Notes: generated by a model not told the origin, from the letters alone. Positions 46,683 to 59,220 are shown, counted from the first letter of the stretch. The stretch is DNA of 64,000 nt from Anopheles merus (GCF_017562075.2 NC_054084.1:23114389-23178388), one strand, 5' to 3'. A program made the numbers and translations.

Positions 46683-46979
46683 TGTTTATACGGGTTTGAT
46701 TATGTTTACTAGTTTTATTTTTAGTGAAGTTTTAGTGAAGTTAAAGAAAAAAGGCTGAACAAATCCGTGGTGTTTAAGTGTTGCGCACAAGCACGACTTT
46801 CTTGTCTCGAGTTCACGAAGCGTCTGTCTTCTCCTTACAAAAAAATGGTAGTGATGAGCATCACCGCGGAATCGATCATTCCATACGGATCGGAACTGTA
46901 TCCCTCACTGAGCTGTCAAAGTATGACCCAAGCAGCAAATTCTCCTAAACAAAATGTATGGTAAATTCAAATCCAAACA
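46683..46979 (-). repeat. BEL LTR 1 (297 bp)
   Basis: TGTTTATACGG...AATCCAAACA. Lacks a short segment present in the other two, ending in a repeated TTTTAGTGAAG. Confidence 0.9.
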
Positions 46980-47006
46980 TGGCGCCCCTCTAAATTTAGG
47001 ATAAAT

Positions 47007-48521
47007 TTACCCCTCAATTGGAAAAATACAAATCTTTGAAGTTGGTCGGGTATAACTGCCTTTCTGAGTACGCACTTTAACTACTCGTACAACCTGATCT
47101 GGCCCTACAAAAGTCTTCTCGATCCTTCCCATTGGCCATTCACAAACTGGCACATTATCCTCCTTCAAAAGAACTACCTGTCCCTCTTCAACTCTTTTAA
47201 CAGGCGATACACGTTGCCCATAATTGTGTAGTTCACTTAAATATTCTCGCTGCCATCGCTTCCAGTGCAGCTGGACCAATCGCTGAATCAGTTCATAACG
47301 ACGCAGAAGATTTTCAGGTTGATTGGAGACATCCTTCTCGGGTAACGCCGTCAGGGGTGCCCCAATCAAGAAATGCCCTGGCGTAAGGACATTCATTTCC
47401 GACGGGTCTTCGGATAGTGGCGTCAAAGGACGACTGTTCAGCTGCGCCTCGATGTGCGTTAATACCGTTGTCATCTCAGGAAAAGAAAGTCTCTGGTTGC
47501 CCAGCACCTTCCGCAGGATCCGCTTAGCAGACTTTACGGCCGCCTCCCACAAACCACCGAAGTTCGGAGCATGTGGCGGGATGAAGTGCCACTCGATGTC
47601 ATCTTGGAGAGCTGCATTCTGGATACGCTGTTGATTCTCTGGTTCGTTCAGGAGTTCATACAACTCCTTCAGCTCACTGCTGGCGCCACGAAAGTTGAGC
47701 CCATTATCCGAGTAGACCTTGGATGGAAGACCACGCCGGGAAACAAACCGACGAAACGCTGCCATAAACGCTGCCGTCGATAAGTCCTCCACCAACTCCA
47801 GATGTATTGCTTTCACCGAAAAGCAAACGAAGACTGCCATGTAACTCTTTTGCGCCGCCGCCCGCCGATGCACCGGTCGCAAATAGAATGTTCCACAGTA
47901 ATCCATGCCAACCACTGAGAACGGTCGAGAAGGAGTAGCGCGCGATTCCGGTAGTTGTCCTGAAGGTTGTGTCACTGTCGTGGGTGCCGCTTTGAAACAA
48001 ATAACACAGCTTCTGCAAACGCCGTTCACCACGCTCCTCCCGTTGATTGGCCAAAATTCTCGTCTCATAGCTGCCAACGTTGCTCTCGGATCACCATGCA
48101 TAGCTCGAAGGTGGTACACACGTGCCAGTAACTTCGTCAGATGTGCGCTGCCAGGTAGAATCAGAGGATGCTTCTCCGTATAAGGAATTGCTAGTTGTGA
48201 CAAACGTCCACCAACCCGCAACAATCCTTCTTTATCCAGAAATGCTCCCAATTTCTTCAATTTAGAGCTCGGTGGAATGACACCGCCACTCGATAGCTCC
48301 TTTATCTCCGCTACGAAGTGTTCTTGTTGAAGCATCTTCACTAAAACCATCTTAGCTGCAACGATTTCAAACATAGTTAGACACTTACTTTGATACACTT
48401 CGCCGGACTTTTTGCATCCTTTTACAAATCTGAGGCAGTAGGCTGTCACTTTGAGGCATCTCCAAAACTGCGAAAACCTCTCAGCCCATTCCTCAGTCTT
48501 TTCGCTGCTAACTGCTACCAA
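47007..48521 (-). pseudogene. BEL integrase region, copy 1
   Basis: 505 codons with a zinc-binding H...CRSCVICFK, then integrase DDE blocks: VVGMDYCGTFY (Asp), VYSDNGLNFRGA (Asp) and HFIPPHAPNFGGLWEAAVKS (Glu), and a C-terminal part PGHFLIGAPL and HWKRWQREYL. Inserts cDNA into the genome. It follows the RT segment in the same frame after a single TGA, so readthrough would join them; copy 2 has the same TGA. Confidence 0.88.
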
Positions 48522-48527
48522 GACCTT

Positions 48528-50048
48528 TCACTTCCTTTCAAGGTCGCCTTCGTCAGGGGGATCTAACGGCATCGACTTTATCCAGTTGTCCTCTGAAAAC
48601 ATCAACCAAAAAGGTCCGTGGAACCACGAAACTGATACTATCATTTCACTCGGAAGCGCCCCACGAGAAACGATGTCCGCCGGATTTTCACTGCCTCTGA
48701 CGTGTAGCCATGTATAGCCCTTTCCATTTTTCTGTCCCACCGACACTCGGTTTGCCACAAATGTAGCCCACGTGTAAGAAGGTGATCGCAGCCATTGCAA
48801 AACAATTGTGGAATCCGTCCACATGAAGGTTTCAGCCTCCTCCATCTTGAGCGCTCTGCCGACACACTTTCTCAAGTTCGTAGCTAATACTGCTCCACAC
48901 AGCTCTAGTCTGGCAAGACTAATTTTCTTCAAAGGGACGGGCCTGGATTTCGCTGCTACTAGCTCCACTTTGACGTTACCATCGCCGTCCATTGATCGAA
49001 GATAAACACAGGCACCATACGCCGCCTCTGAAGCATCGGAAAAACAATGAAATTGGACACTCACCGGATTGCTGATAACCACATGCCGTGCAAATTTGAT
49101 TTCCTTCAAACAGGGTAGCTGATCTTGGAACTGGTTCCACAGGAGTTCCATTTGCGTCGGTATTGGTTCGTCCCAATCGTCGGTAGCTATCCACAAAGCC
49201 TGCATCTGGATCTTCGCCCATGCGGTAACTGGTGCTAGAAGGCCAAGAGGATCGAACAATCTAGCCACCATGGAGTATACGCGTCGCCGGGTCCATGGCT
49301 CATCAGATACAGGAATGCTAACCTCAACAAACAATTCGTCATCTTGGGGTTGCCAGGCTATTCCCAAGGTTTTTACCAGCTCCTCAGAACTCAGCTTCAC
49401 TACATTTGCACGTGGCCAATCGTCAGATGCCACTTGTGCCAGAACAGCAGATGAATTAGAATTCCATTTTTGCATATGGAATCCACCTTTCGCCATAAGT
49501 TTTATCAATCCATCAACCAGCTGCCGTGCTTCTTCTTCATTGTCTGCTCCTCCCAAGAAATCGTCCACATAAAAATCTTGTAGCAACGCTTGCTGAGCTC
49601 TAGGGTAGGCGTCTCCTTCGTCAATCGCTAGCTGCTTTAAAACCCTGGTTGCTAAGAATGACGATGGAGTCAGACCAAAAGTAACACGCTGCAGCTCATA
49701 CACTTCTATCGGCAATGCTGGATCCTCGCGCCATAATATACGCTGGTAACGCGTATGCTTCGGATCTACTTTTACCTGTAGATACATTTGTTTAATATCC
49801 GCCACCAATGCCAATGTTTTCATACGAAATCGTAATAATATGTCTAATAATGAATTCTGAATGACAGGCCCTTTCAGTAAGGCTTCATTAAGCGAAACAC
49901 CATTCGATGTTTTGGTGGAACCATCGAAAACTGGCCTTACCTTCGTGGTGGTGCTAGCTCTTTTGATAACCGGGTGATGAGGTAGATAAAAACTCTGCTG
50001 ACGGTCATCGCCGGTTTGCTGCAAACTGCAGAAACCTTTTGGTCGCAC
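48528..50048 (-). pseudogene. BEL reverse transcriptase/RNase H, copy 1
   Basis: 507 codons with YLPHHPVIKRASTTTKVRPV, VADIKQMYLQV (Asp), FGLTPSSFLATRVLKQLA, FYVDDFLGG (YVDD catalytic pair), then RNase H with FHCFSDASEAAYGACVYL and MWTDSTIVLQWL. About 50 residues normally before YLPHHPV are missing and the frame changes there. Confidence 0.9.
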
Positions 50049-50478
50049 ACTGCTTTGACTCGCCTAATGGCTCACGCTCGCCAATCTCAAAAGGCAGATT
50101 AACTACATACCTGCCTTCGTCGTCACGATGATGAAATTGTGCAAAACTCTCCTCACAATCCTTCTCCTGTTGCGAAAATTGAGGTTTGTCTGGTAGCTCC
50201 TCAATGGTCCAAAAACGCTCCAAACATTCCGTCAAATTTTCCAACGACGGCTCAGCGGTGACAAGGTGACATGCGGCTTGCTGGTTCTTCGGAAAACTTG
50301 TTCTGCCAGACGCAACCCAACCAAACACAGTCTTCACGAAACCCGGGTGATCACTAGTTGCTGGAACAATTTTACACTCGTGCTGAAGAATGTCCACAAA
50401 ATACTCCGCACCCAATAACAGATCGATCGGTCCCTTCTTGTAAAAATTAGGATCTGCTAACACCATGTTACCCGGCAA
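50005..50478 (-). pseudogene. BEL protease/RT linker, copy 1
   Basis: Contains DLLLGAEYFVDILQ and TVFGWVASGR, typical after the BEL protease, and ends around GESKQ where the deletion starts. Same frame as the preceding segment but cut by a TAA. Confidence 0.8.
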
Positions 50479-50481
50479 CCT

Positions 50482-51237
50482 TTACACATCAAAACGCATA
50501 TCACCCCAAGGCTGATTTTCCGTAATATGTTCGAGCACTACAAAATCAACTTGTTGCATGAACGTTCTTCCTTCCGATGATACTAACGCCTTTGCCATTT
50601 GGGTATTTTGCACACCGATCTTTCCTATACCAGTAACTGTTACCGAACCGCGCACTTTGGGCAAACACAAACGTCGACAAAGATCTGCTGTCATGATGTT
50701 GATCTGCGAACCATTGTCCAAAAGGGCTCTAACGGAAAACCATTTTCCACCTTTTCCTTGAATACAAACAATCGCTGTTGATAACATCACTTGCCCATGC
50801 GTAGACGATTTCAGCGCAGGTAGCGCGGCTAACATACTGCTAGCCCCCGCGGACACTTCTTGCTCTTCTTCTTCACCTGACACTTGTTTCACTTGTTCGA
50901 TTGCAGGCATGCCTTCTTTGTGAAGCAAAGAATGATGGCGTTTTTTACACGTGCCGCATCGACCTTTAGAAAGACACTTGCTCGCAAAATGGCCAGGCGA
51001 CAAACAATTTAAACAAAGCCTTTTCTGCATAGCCACCTTCAACCTGTCATCGATTGTTAACTCACCAAACGACCTGCACACCACAATGTTATGCTGTTTG
51101 CTACACTGCGCACATTTCGTTTCTCCTTTGAGAGCAAGATTAACAAAGCGACGATCAGATTTCTTCGTAACACCCAAACTGTGTTGATCAACCGCCATTG
51201 CATCCAGAACACGCGTTTCTCCAACTGCCGTTCCCAA
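50482..51237 (-). pseudogene. BEL gag zinc knuckles and protease, copy 1
   Basis: Tandem knuckles (CAQCSKQHNIVVC and CLNCLSPGHFASKC, then CGTCKKRHHSLLH) followed by an aspartic protease motif RALLDNGSQINIMT. Confidence 0.85.
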
Positions 51238-52237
51238 TTCCGCTGAGTTTCATCATCCAATTTTGACAAAAGAAGTTGAGTCAAAAGCATACCCCAACCA
51301 CTGGTTTTTTCGCCAAGCTGGTCCAAAAGCTTCGCATTTCGCTCGAAACTATCCACAACGCTGTGGATGTCTTTTGTTTTGCGCGTTTTCATTTTCGGCA
51401 TATTCAACAGTTCGTTTACATACCGCTTTTTCAAAAGATATTCGTTGGCGTATCTTTTTCTAACGCCTTCCAAGCGGCTTCATACGCCGAACCACACATA
51501 GGGAAAGCGTCCACTACCCGGAACGCCTCCTCCTTGAACGCACGCTTCAGATACATTATCTTTTCGGTATCCGTCAAACTATTGTTTTCATGGACTGCCG
51601 TTTTGTACAAACTGTAAAAAGGCAACCATTCATCATAATTTCCCGAAAATTCGGGCAGCGCAAGAGGCGGTAGCCGAACCTTTGGTTCGTCCAAAACACG
51701 TACTGCCACTGCACTGTCACTTTCTGGACGCTTCAACTTTTCCTCGAATTGCCCGATCAACAACATGCACTGCTCGTCGATTTCGTCCACCAGCTCTTCA
51801 TTTGCTTGGACTATTCCCTCGATCGAACGAATTTCACGGGTTACTTCTTGGAATTGTTCCCAACACGAACAAACACGTTTCAACCTTGTTGGAACATACA
51901 TTGCGTCACTTTGTGCGTAACTTTGCAAAAACACTTCCTGACGCTTCAAACACCGGATTATGCCATCACGCTCAGCTTTTTTCACTTCTAACACCGCGTT
52001 GGGCTCAACGAATGCTCCTGTCTTAGGACTCCTCCTGTCGAAGGAGGAATAGGACGAATGCTCCTGTCCCTCGCCCGAGGCTCCCCTGACCATCTTCTTA
52101 TCCGACTCCGTAGTGTGGTGTTGAAGTAAGGATGCTTCTTTCACCAACACTGTATTAATTGCGGTTTCCAGATCTTCATCTGCGAAACCACGCAACTCCT
52201 CATCCGACTCGTCCGAGTGGCCTTTAGACGTTGCCAT
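51238..52237 (-). pseudogene. BEL gag N-terminal part, copy 1, frameshifted
   Basis: The ATG at 52237 (MATSKGHSDESDEELRGF) starts a DUF1759-type Gag with PPLALPEFSGNYDEWLPFY. A T run of five instead of six at about 51460 shifts the frame after KALEK; copy 2 keeps six. Confidence 0.85.
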
Positions 52238-52329
52238 TTCACTTCACTAACGCAAAAAAAACTCCAAACAACTAAACCAAAACCACGCTAAACGATCACA
52301 ATCACAATCCTGTGTCACGAAGCACCATA

Positions 52330-52648
52330 TGTTTATACGGGTTTGATTATGTTTACTAGTTTTATTTTTAGTCCTACGTTGTGTTACAAAATTACAAGTT
52401 TTAGTGAAGTTAAAGAAAAAAGGCTGAACAAATCCGTGGTGTTTAAGTGTTGCGCACAAGCACGACTTTCTTGTCTCGAGTTCACGAAGCGTCTGTCTTC
52501 TCCTTACAAAAAAATGGTAGTGATGAGCATCACCGCGGAATCGATCATTCCATACGGATCGGAACTGTATCCCTCACTGAGCTGTCAAAGTATGACCCAA
52601 GCAGCAAATTCTCCTAAACAAAATGTATGGTAAATTCAAATCCAAACA
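52330..52648 (-). repeat. BEL LTR 2 (319 bp), shared middle LTR
   Basis: Serves as 5' LTR for copy 1 (primer site TGGTGCTTCGTGACAC inside at 52329) and 3' LTR for copy 2. Agrees with LTR 1 at the positions where LTR 3 differs. Confidence 0.9.
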
Positions 52649-52674
52649 TGGCGCCCCTCTAAATTAGGATAAAT

Positions 52675-54189
52675 TTACCCCTCAATTGGAAAAATACAAA
52701 TCTTTGAAGTTGGTCGGGTATAACTGCCTTTCTGAGTACGCACTTTAACTACTCGTACAACCTGATCTGGCCCTACAAAAGTCTTCTCGATCCTTCCCAT
52801 TGGCCATTCACAAACTGGCACATTATCCTCCTTCAAAAGAACTACCTGTCCCTCTTCAACTCTTTTAACAGGCGATACACGTTGCCCATAATTGTGTAGT
52901 TCACTTAAATATTCTCGCTGCCATCGCTTCCAGTGCAGCTGGACCAATCGCTGAATCAGTTCATAACGACGCAGAAGATTTTCAGGTTGATTGGAGACAT
53001 CCTTCTCGGGTAACGCCGTCAGGGGTGCCCCAATCAAGAAATGCCCTGGCGTAAGGACATTCATTTCCGACGGGTCTTCGGATAGTGGCGTCAAAGGACG
53101 ACTGTTCAGCTGCGCCTCGATGTGCGTTAATACCGTTGTCATCTCAGGAAAAGAAAGTCTCTGGTTGCCCAGCACCTTCCGCAGGATCCGCTTAGCAGAC
53201 TTTACGGCCGCCTCCCACAAACCACCGAAGTTCGGAGCATGTGGCGGGATGAAGTGCCACTCGATGTCATCTTGGAGAGCTGCATTCTGGATACGCTGTT
53301 GATTCTCTGGTTCGTTCAGGAGTTCATACAACTCCTTCAGCTCACTGCTGGCGCCACGAAAGTTGAGCCCATTATCCGAGTAGACCTTGGATGGAAGACC
53401 ACGCCGGGAAACAAACCGACGAAACGCTGCCATAAACGCTGCCGTCGATAAGTCCTCCACCAACTCCAGATGTATTGCTTTCACCGAAAAGCAAACGAAG
53501 ACTGCCATGTAACTCTTTTGCGCCGCCGCCCGCCGATGCACCGGTCGCAAATAGAATGTTCCACAGTAATCCATGCCAACCACTGAGAACGGTCGAGAAG
53601 GAGTAGCGCGCGATTCCGGTAGTTGTCCTGAAGGTTGTGTCACTGTCGTGGGTGCCGCTTTGAAACAAATAACACAGCTTCTGCAAACGCCGTTCACCAC
53701 GCTCCTCCCGTTGATTGGCCAAAATTCTCGTCTCATAGCTGCCAACGTTGCTCTCGGATCACCATGCATAGCTCGAAGGTGGTACACACGTGCCAGTAAC
53801 TTCGTCAGATGTGCGCTGCCAGGTAGAATCAGAGGATGCTTCTCCGTATAAGGAATTGCTAGTTGTGACAAACGTCCACCAACCCGCAACAATCCTTCTT
53901 TATCCAGAAATGCTCCCAATTTCTTCAATTTAGAGCTCGGTGGAATGACACCGCCACTCGATAGCTCCTTTATCTCCGCTACGAAGTGTTCTTGTTGAAG
54001 CATCTTCACTAAAACCATCTTAGCTGCAACGATTTCAAACATAGTTAGACACTTACTTTGATACACTTCGCCGGACTTTTTGCATCCTTTTACAAATCTG
54101 AGGCAGTAGGCTGTCACTTTGAGGCATCTCCAAAACTGCGAAAACCTCTCAGCCCATTCCTCAGTCTTTTCGCTGCTAACTGCTACCAA
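52675..54189 (-). pseudogene. BEL integrase region, copy 2
   Basis: Same product as at 47007-48521, with the same preceding TGA. I saw no difference in the protein. Confidence 0.88.
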
Positions 54190-54195
54190 GACCTT

Positions 54196-55716
54196 TCACT
54201 TCCTTTCAAGGTCGCCTTCGTCAGGGGGATCTAACGGCATCGACTTTATCCAGTTGTCCTCTGAAAACATCAACCAAAAAGGTCCGTGGAACCACGAAAC
54301 TGATACTATCATTTCACTCGGAAGCGCCCCACGAGAAACGATGTCCGCCGGATTTTCACTGCCTCTGACGTGTAGCCATGTATAGCCCTTTCCATTTTTC
54401 TGTCCCACCGACACTCGGTTTGCCACAAATGTAGCCCACGTGTAAGAAGGTGATCGCAGCCATTGCAAAACAATTGTGGAATCCGTCCACATGAAGGTTT
54501 CAGCCTCCTCCATCTTGAGCGCTCTGCCGACACACTTTCTCAAGTTCGTAGCTAATACTGCTCCACACAGCTCTAGTCTGGCAAGACTAATTTTCTTCAA
54601 AGGGACGGGCCTGGATTTCGCTGCTACTAGCTCCACTTTGACGTTACCATCGCCGTCCATTGATCGAAGATAAACACAGGCACCATACGCCGCCTCTGAA
54701 GCATCGGAAAAACAATGAAATTGGACACTCACCGGATTGCTGATAACCACATGCCGTGCAAATTTGATTTCCTTCAAACAGGGTAGCTGATCTTGGAACT
54801 GGTTCCACAGGAGTTCCATTTGCGTCGGTATTGGTTCGTCCCAATCGTCGGTAGCTATCCACAAAGCCTGCATCTGGATCTTCGCCCATGCGGTAACTGG
54901 TGCTAGAAGGCCAAGAGGATCGAACAATCTAGCCACCATGGAGTATACGCGTCGCCGGGTCCATGGCTCATCAGATACAGGAATGCTAACCTCAACAAAC
55001 AATTCGTCATCTTGGGGTTGCCAGGCTATTCCCAAGGTTTTTACCAGCTCCTCAGAACTCAGCTTCACTACATTTGCACGTGGCCAATCGTCAGATGCCA
55101 CTTGTGCCAGAACAGCAGATGAATTAGAATTCCATTTTTGCATATGGAATCCACCTTTCGCCATAAGTTTTATCAATCCATCAACCAGCTGCCGTGCTTC
55201 TTCTTCATTGTCTGCTCCTCCCAAGAAATCGTCCACATAAAAATCTTGTAGCAACGCTTGCTGAGCTCTAGGGTAGGCGTCTCCTTCGTCAATCGCTAGC
55301 TGCTTTAAAACCCTGGTTGCTAAGAATGACGATGGAGTCAGACCAAAAGTAACACGCTGCAGCTCATACACTTCTATCGGCAATGCTGGATCCTCGCGCC
55401 ATAATATACGCTGGTAACGCGTATGCTTCGGATCTACTTTTACCTGTAGATACATTTGTTTAATATCCGCCACCAATGCCAATGTTTTCATACGAAATCG
55501 TAATAATATGTCTAATAATGAATTCTGAATGACAGGCCCTTTCAGTAAGGCTTCATTAAGCGAAACACCATTCGATGTTTTGGTGGAACCATCGAAAACT
55601 GGCCTTACCTTCGTGGTGGTGCTAGCTCTTTTGATAACCGGGTGATGAGGTAGATAAAAACTCTGCTGACGGTCATCGCCGGTTTGCTGCAAACTGCAGA
55701 AACCTTTTGGTCGCAC
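54196..55716 (-). pseudogene. BEL reverse transcriptase/RNase H, copy 2
   Basis: Same product as at 48528-50048, with the YVDD motif and the same N-terminal deletion. Confidence 0.9.
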
Positions 55717-56146
55717 ACTGCTTTGACTCGCCTAATGGCTCACGCTCGCCAATCTCAAAAGGCAGATTAACTACATACCTGCCTTCGTCGTCACGATGAT
55801 GAAATTGTGCAAAACTCTCCTCACAATCCTTCTCCTGTTGCGAAAATTGAGGTTTGTCTGGTAGCTCCTCAATGGTCCAAAAACGCTCCAAACATTCCGT
55901 CAAATTTTCCAACGACGGCTCAGCGGTGACAAGGTGACATGCGGCTTGCTGGTTCTTCGGAAAACTTGTTCTGCCAGACGCAACCCAACCAAACACAGTC
56001 TTCACGAAACCCGGGTGATCACTAGTTGCTGGAACAATTTTACACTCGTGCTGAAGAATGTCCACAAAATACTCCGCACCCAATAACAGATCGATCGGTC
56101 CCTTCTTGTAAAAATTAGGATCTGCTAACACCATGTTACCCGGCAA
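55673..56146 (-). pseudogene. BEL protease/RT linker, copy 2
   Basis: Same as at 50005-50478, with the same TAA upstream. Confidence 0.8.
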
Positions 56147-56149
56147 CCT

Positions 56150-56905
56150 TTACACATCAAAACGCATATCACCCCAAGGCTGATTTTCCGTAATATGTTC
56201 GAGCACTACAAAATCAACTTGTTGCATGAACGTTCTTCCTTCCGATGATACTAACGCCTTTGCCATTTGGGTATTTTGCACACCGATCTTTCCTATACCA
56301 GTAACTGTTACCGAACCGCGCACTTTGGGCAAACACAAACGTCGACAAAGATCTGCTGTCATGATGTTGATCTGCGAACCATTGTCCAAAAGGGCTCTAA
56401 CGGAAAACCATTTTCCACCTTTTCCTTGAATACAAACAATCGCTGTTGATAACATCACTTGCCCATGCGTAGACGATTTCAGCGCAGGTAGCGCGGCTAA
56501 CATACTGCTAGCCCCCGCGGACACTTCTTGCTCTTCTTCTTCACCTGACACTTGTTTCACTTGTTCGATTGCAGGCATGCCTTCTTTGTGAAGCAAAGAA
56601 TGATGGCGTTTTTTACACGTGCCGCATCGACCTTTAGAAAGACACTTGCTCGCAAAATGGCCAGGCGACAAACAATTTAAACAAAGCCTTTTCTGCATAG
56701 CCACCTTCAACCTGTCATCGATTGTTAACTCACCAAACGACCTGCACACCACAATGTTATGCTGTTTGCTACACTGCGCACATTTCGTTTCTCCTTTGAG
56801 AGCAAGATTAACAAAGCGACGATCAGATTTCTTCGTAACACCCAAACTGTGTTGATCAACCGCCATTGCATCCAGAACACGCGTTTCTCCAACTGCCGTT
56901 CCCAA
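56150..56905 (-). pseudogene. BEL gag zinc knuckles and protease, copy 2
   Basis: Same as at 50482-51237. It is one frame away from the upstream gag because of a deletion/frameshift at about 56905, after NWERQLE. Confidence 0.85.
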
Positions 56906-57906
56906 TTCCGCTGAGTTTCATCATCCAATTTTGACAAAAGAAGTTGAGTCAAAAGCATACCCCAACCACTGGTTTTTTCGCCAAGCTGGTCCAAAAGCTT
57001 CGCATTTCGCTCGAAACTATCCACAACGCTGTGGATGTCTTTTGTTTTGCGCGTTTTCATTTTCGGCATATTCAACAGTTCGTTTACATACCGCTTTTTC
57101 AAAAGATATTCGTTGGCGTATCTTTTTTCTAACGCCTTCCAAGCGGCTTCATACGCCGAACCACACATAGGGAAAGCGTCCACTACCCGGAACGCCTCCT
57201 CCTTGAACGCACGCTTCAGATACATTATCTTTTCGGTATCCGTCAAACTATTGTTTTCATGGACTGCCGTTTTGTACAAACTGTAAAAAGGCAACCATTC
57301 ATCATAATTTCCCGAAAATTCGGGCAGCGCAAGAGGCGGTAGCCGAACCTTTGGTTCGTCCAAAACACGTACTGCCACTGCACTGTCACTTTCTGGACGC
57401 TTCAACTTTTCCTCGAATTGCCCGATCAACAACATGCACTGCTCGTCGATTTCGTCCACCAGCTCTTCATTTGCTTGGACTATTCCCTCGATCGAACGAA
57501 TTTCACGGGTTACTTCTTGGAATTGTTCCCAACACGAACAAACACGTTTCAACCTTGTTGGAACATACATTGCGTCACTTTGTGCGTAACTTTGCAAAAA
57601 CACTTCCTGACGCTTCAAACACCGGATTATGCCATCACGCTCAGCTTTTTTCACTTCTAACACCGCGTTGGGCTCAACGAATGCTCCTGTCTTAGGACTC
57701 CTCCTGTCGAAGGAGGAATAGGACGAATGCTCCTGTCCCTCGCCCGAGGCTCCCCTGACCATCTTCTTATCCGACTCCGTAGTGTGGTGTTGAAGTAAGG
57801 ATGCTTCTTTCACCAACACTGTATTAATTGCGGTTTCCAGATCTTCATCTGCGAAACCACGCAACTCCTCATCCGACTCGTCCGAGTGGCCTTTAGACGT
57901 TGCCAT
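56725..57906 (-). pseudogene. BEL gag N-terminal part, copy 2
   Basis: 394 codons (stop included) from the ATG at 57906, with the six-T run intact so the frame continues through KRYANEYLLKKRYVNELL and WGMLLTQLLLSKL. The last part is out of frame compared with the BEL gag at 1-1075, whose continuation after the equivalent WEKHV has some 25 more residues. Confidence 0.85.
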
Positions 57907-57998
57907 TTCACTTCACTAACGCAAAAAAAACTCCAAACAACTAAACCAAAACCACGCTAAACGATCACAATCACAATCCTGTGTCACGAAGCACCATA

Positions 57999-58317
57999 TG
58001 TTTATACGGGTTTGATTATGTTTACTAGTTTTATTTTTAGTCCTACGTTGTGTTACAAAATTACAAGTTTTAGTGAAGTTAAAGAAAAAAGGCTGAACAA
58101 ATCCGTGGTGTTTAAGTGTTGCGCACAAGCACGACTTTCTTGTCTCGAGTTCACGAAGCGTCTGTCTTCTCCTTACAAAAAAATGGTAGTGATGAGCATC
58201 ACCGCGGAATCGATCATCCCGTACGGATCGGAACTGTATCCCTCACTGAGCTGTCAAAATATGACCCAAGCAGCAAATTCTCCTAAACAAAATGTATGGT
58301 AAATTCAAATCCAAACA
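57999..58317 (-). repeat. BEL LTR 3 (319 bp)
   Basis: 5' LTR of copy 2. Differs from LTR 1 and 2 at ATCCCGTACGG and CAAAATATG. Confidence 0.9.
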
Positions 58318-58449
58318 GTACGTTTTTCACGATACATTGTAAACAAATTAAGCAGTCAAAATATGCCCATGAGTTTGACACAAAGAGACAGAAAACACAA
58401 TATAGGGGCACTCGAATAGGTGTATCACTTCTACGATGGCACCCTGTAC

Positions 58450-58705
58450 ATCCTGTCTCATTGACCGCTTCCAGCTCACGTATCCTGATCAAGCGGTACG
58501 TGTACCGGAGCTGGTACCATACTGTTTGGCAACTAGCTACCGTCGTAGCCAGCTGGCAGGCTATTTCCCCCCATACCCCGGCAGTCTGTCTTCTATTGTT
58601 GTAGAAGATATGTTCGCTATCCCAGAGCATGGGGTGCTCCGATACAAGTCGGATCAATTCCTATTTTTCCTTTTTAGACGAAAGCTTGCAAAACAGGAAA
58701 ATCAT
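58450..58705 (-). pseudogene. MADF unit 33 exon A (ancestral long type)
   Basis: 256 nt, the same length as array exon A. Core LVSEHPMLWDSEHIFYNN, GVWGEIACQLATT, VWYQLRYTYR. A TAG at codon 15 (after KKEK) breaks it. It is separated from its intron and exon B by the 19-kb mariner nest. Confidence 0.75.
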
Positions 58706-59040
58706 TAATTTGTGTTGTGTATAGACATAACCTACTAAAAACTAAAAAAATCATAACTACATTAACTATCTAAAAACATTAACTACTAACTAACTAACTA
58801 ACACATATAAACTAAATAAAAATCATCCAAGAAGCATCCGCTGTAAAGTAACGCTGATCAGCCTTTACTAGAGTTTTATAATAGAGATTTGTGCATTCCA
58901 TAGCCTCACTCAGTAGACCCGTCGTTCGTAATAGGCGCCTCCAACTGCACTCTTTTCCCTTTCCTCCGATGCGACGCTCTCCTATTCCACAGCGGGTCGC
59001 AGCGTGTAAGAGGCAATTGGAGTCCCCATTACGCTAACTT
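58706..59040 (-). pseudogene. Upstream segment of long MADF unit
   Basis: Same extra segment as 37742-38080, with CTAACTAACTAAC repeats and the reading LLSEAMECTNLYYKTLVKAD. The amplified array units lack it. Confidence 0.5.
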
Positions 59041-59119
59041 TTTCCAAAAGATATCAATCAACAAAAAAAGAAAAAAGGATGTAATGAGTTATTTGCGTTT
59101 TTACAGAAATCAAACTGTT

Positions 59120-59220
59120 TTATCTACATACCATGCCATTTGCTTCCAACGATGCATCCACGGTTGCCCGCAGAAAATGCATCCGCCTGTAGCAGTACCA
59201 CTTAGGAGGCATCTTGGAAT
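59120..59220 (-). pseudogene. Orphan MADF exon B
   Basis: Acceptor AATTTCAG at 59221-59228 and exon of normal length (101 nt). The matching exon A is absent because a non-LTR tail starts at about 59296 within the intron. Confidence 0.65.

Larger units (their letters stand above)
46683..58317 (-). mobile_element. Tandem BEL/Pao pair, LTR-int-LTR-int-LTR
   Basis: Three LTRs (46683-46979, 52330-52648, 57999-58317) enclose two nearly identical internal regions on the minus strand, with one 5-bp target duplication at the outer ends. Each internal copy has a shared in-frame stop between RT/RNase H and integrase, a stop before the last protease-region segment, a frameshift and deletion before RT, and a gag frameshift. 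Both are therefore defective and descend from one damaged copy. Confidence 0.92.
39449..58446 (-). mobile_element. mariner element swollen by nested insertions
   Basis: The left end CAGGGTGGCATCGTAGAAGTGATAC matches, inverted, the right end at 58422-58446, and TA flanks both sides (39447-39448 and 58447-58448). Joining the outer flanks restores CTTACTTACATCCTG, the exact MADF donor sequence. Transposase pieces lie at 46430-46642 (N-terminal) and 39600-40185 (C-terminal). The rest is later inserts. Confidence 0.85.
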
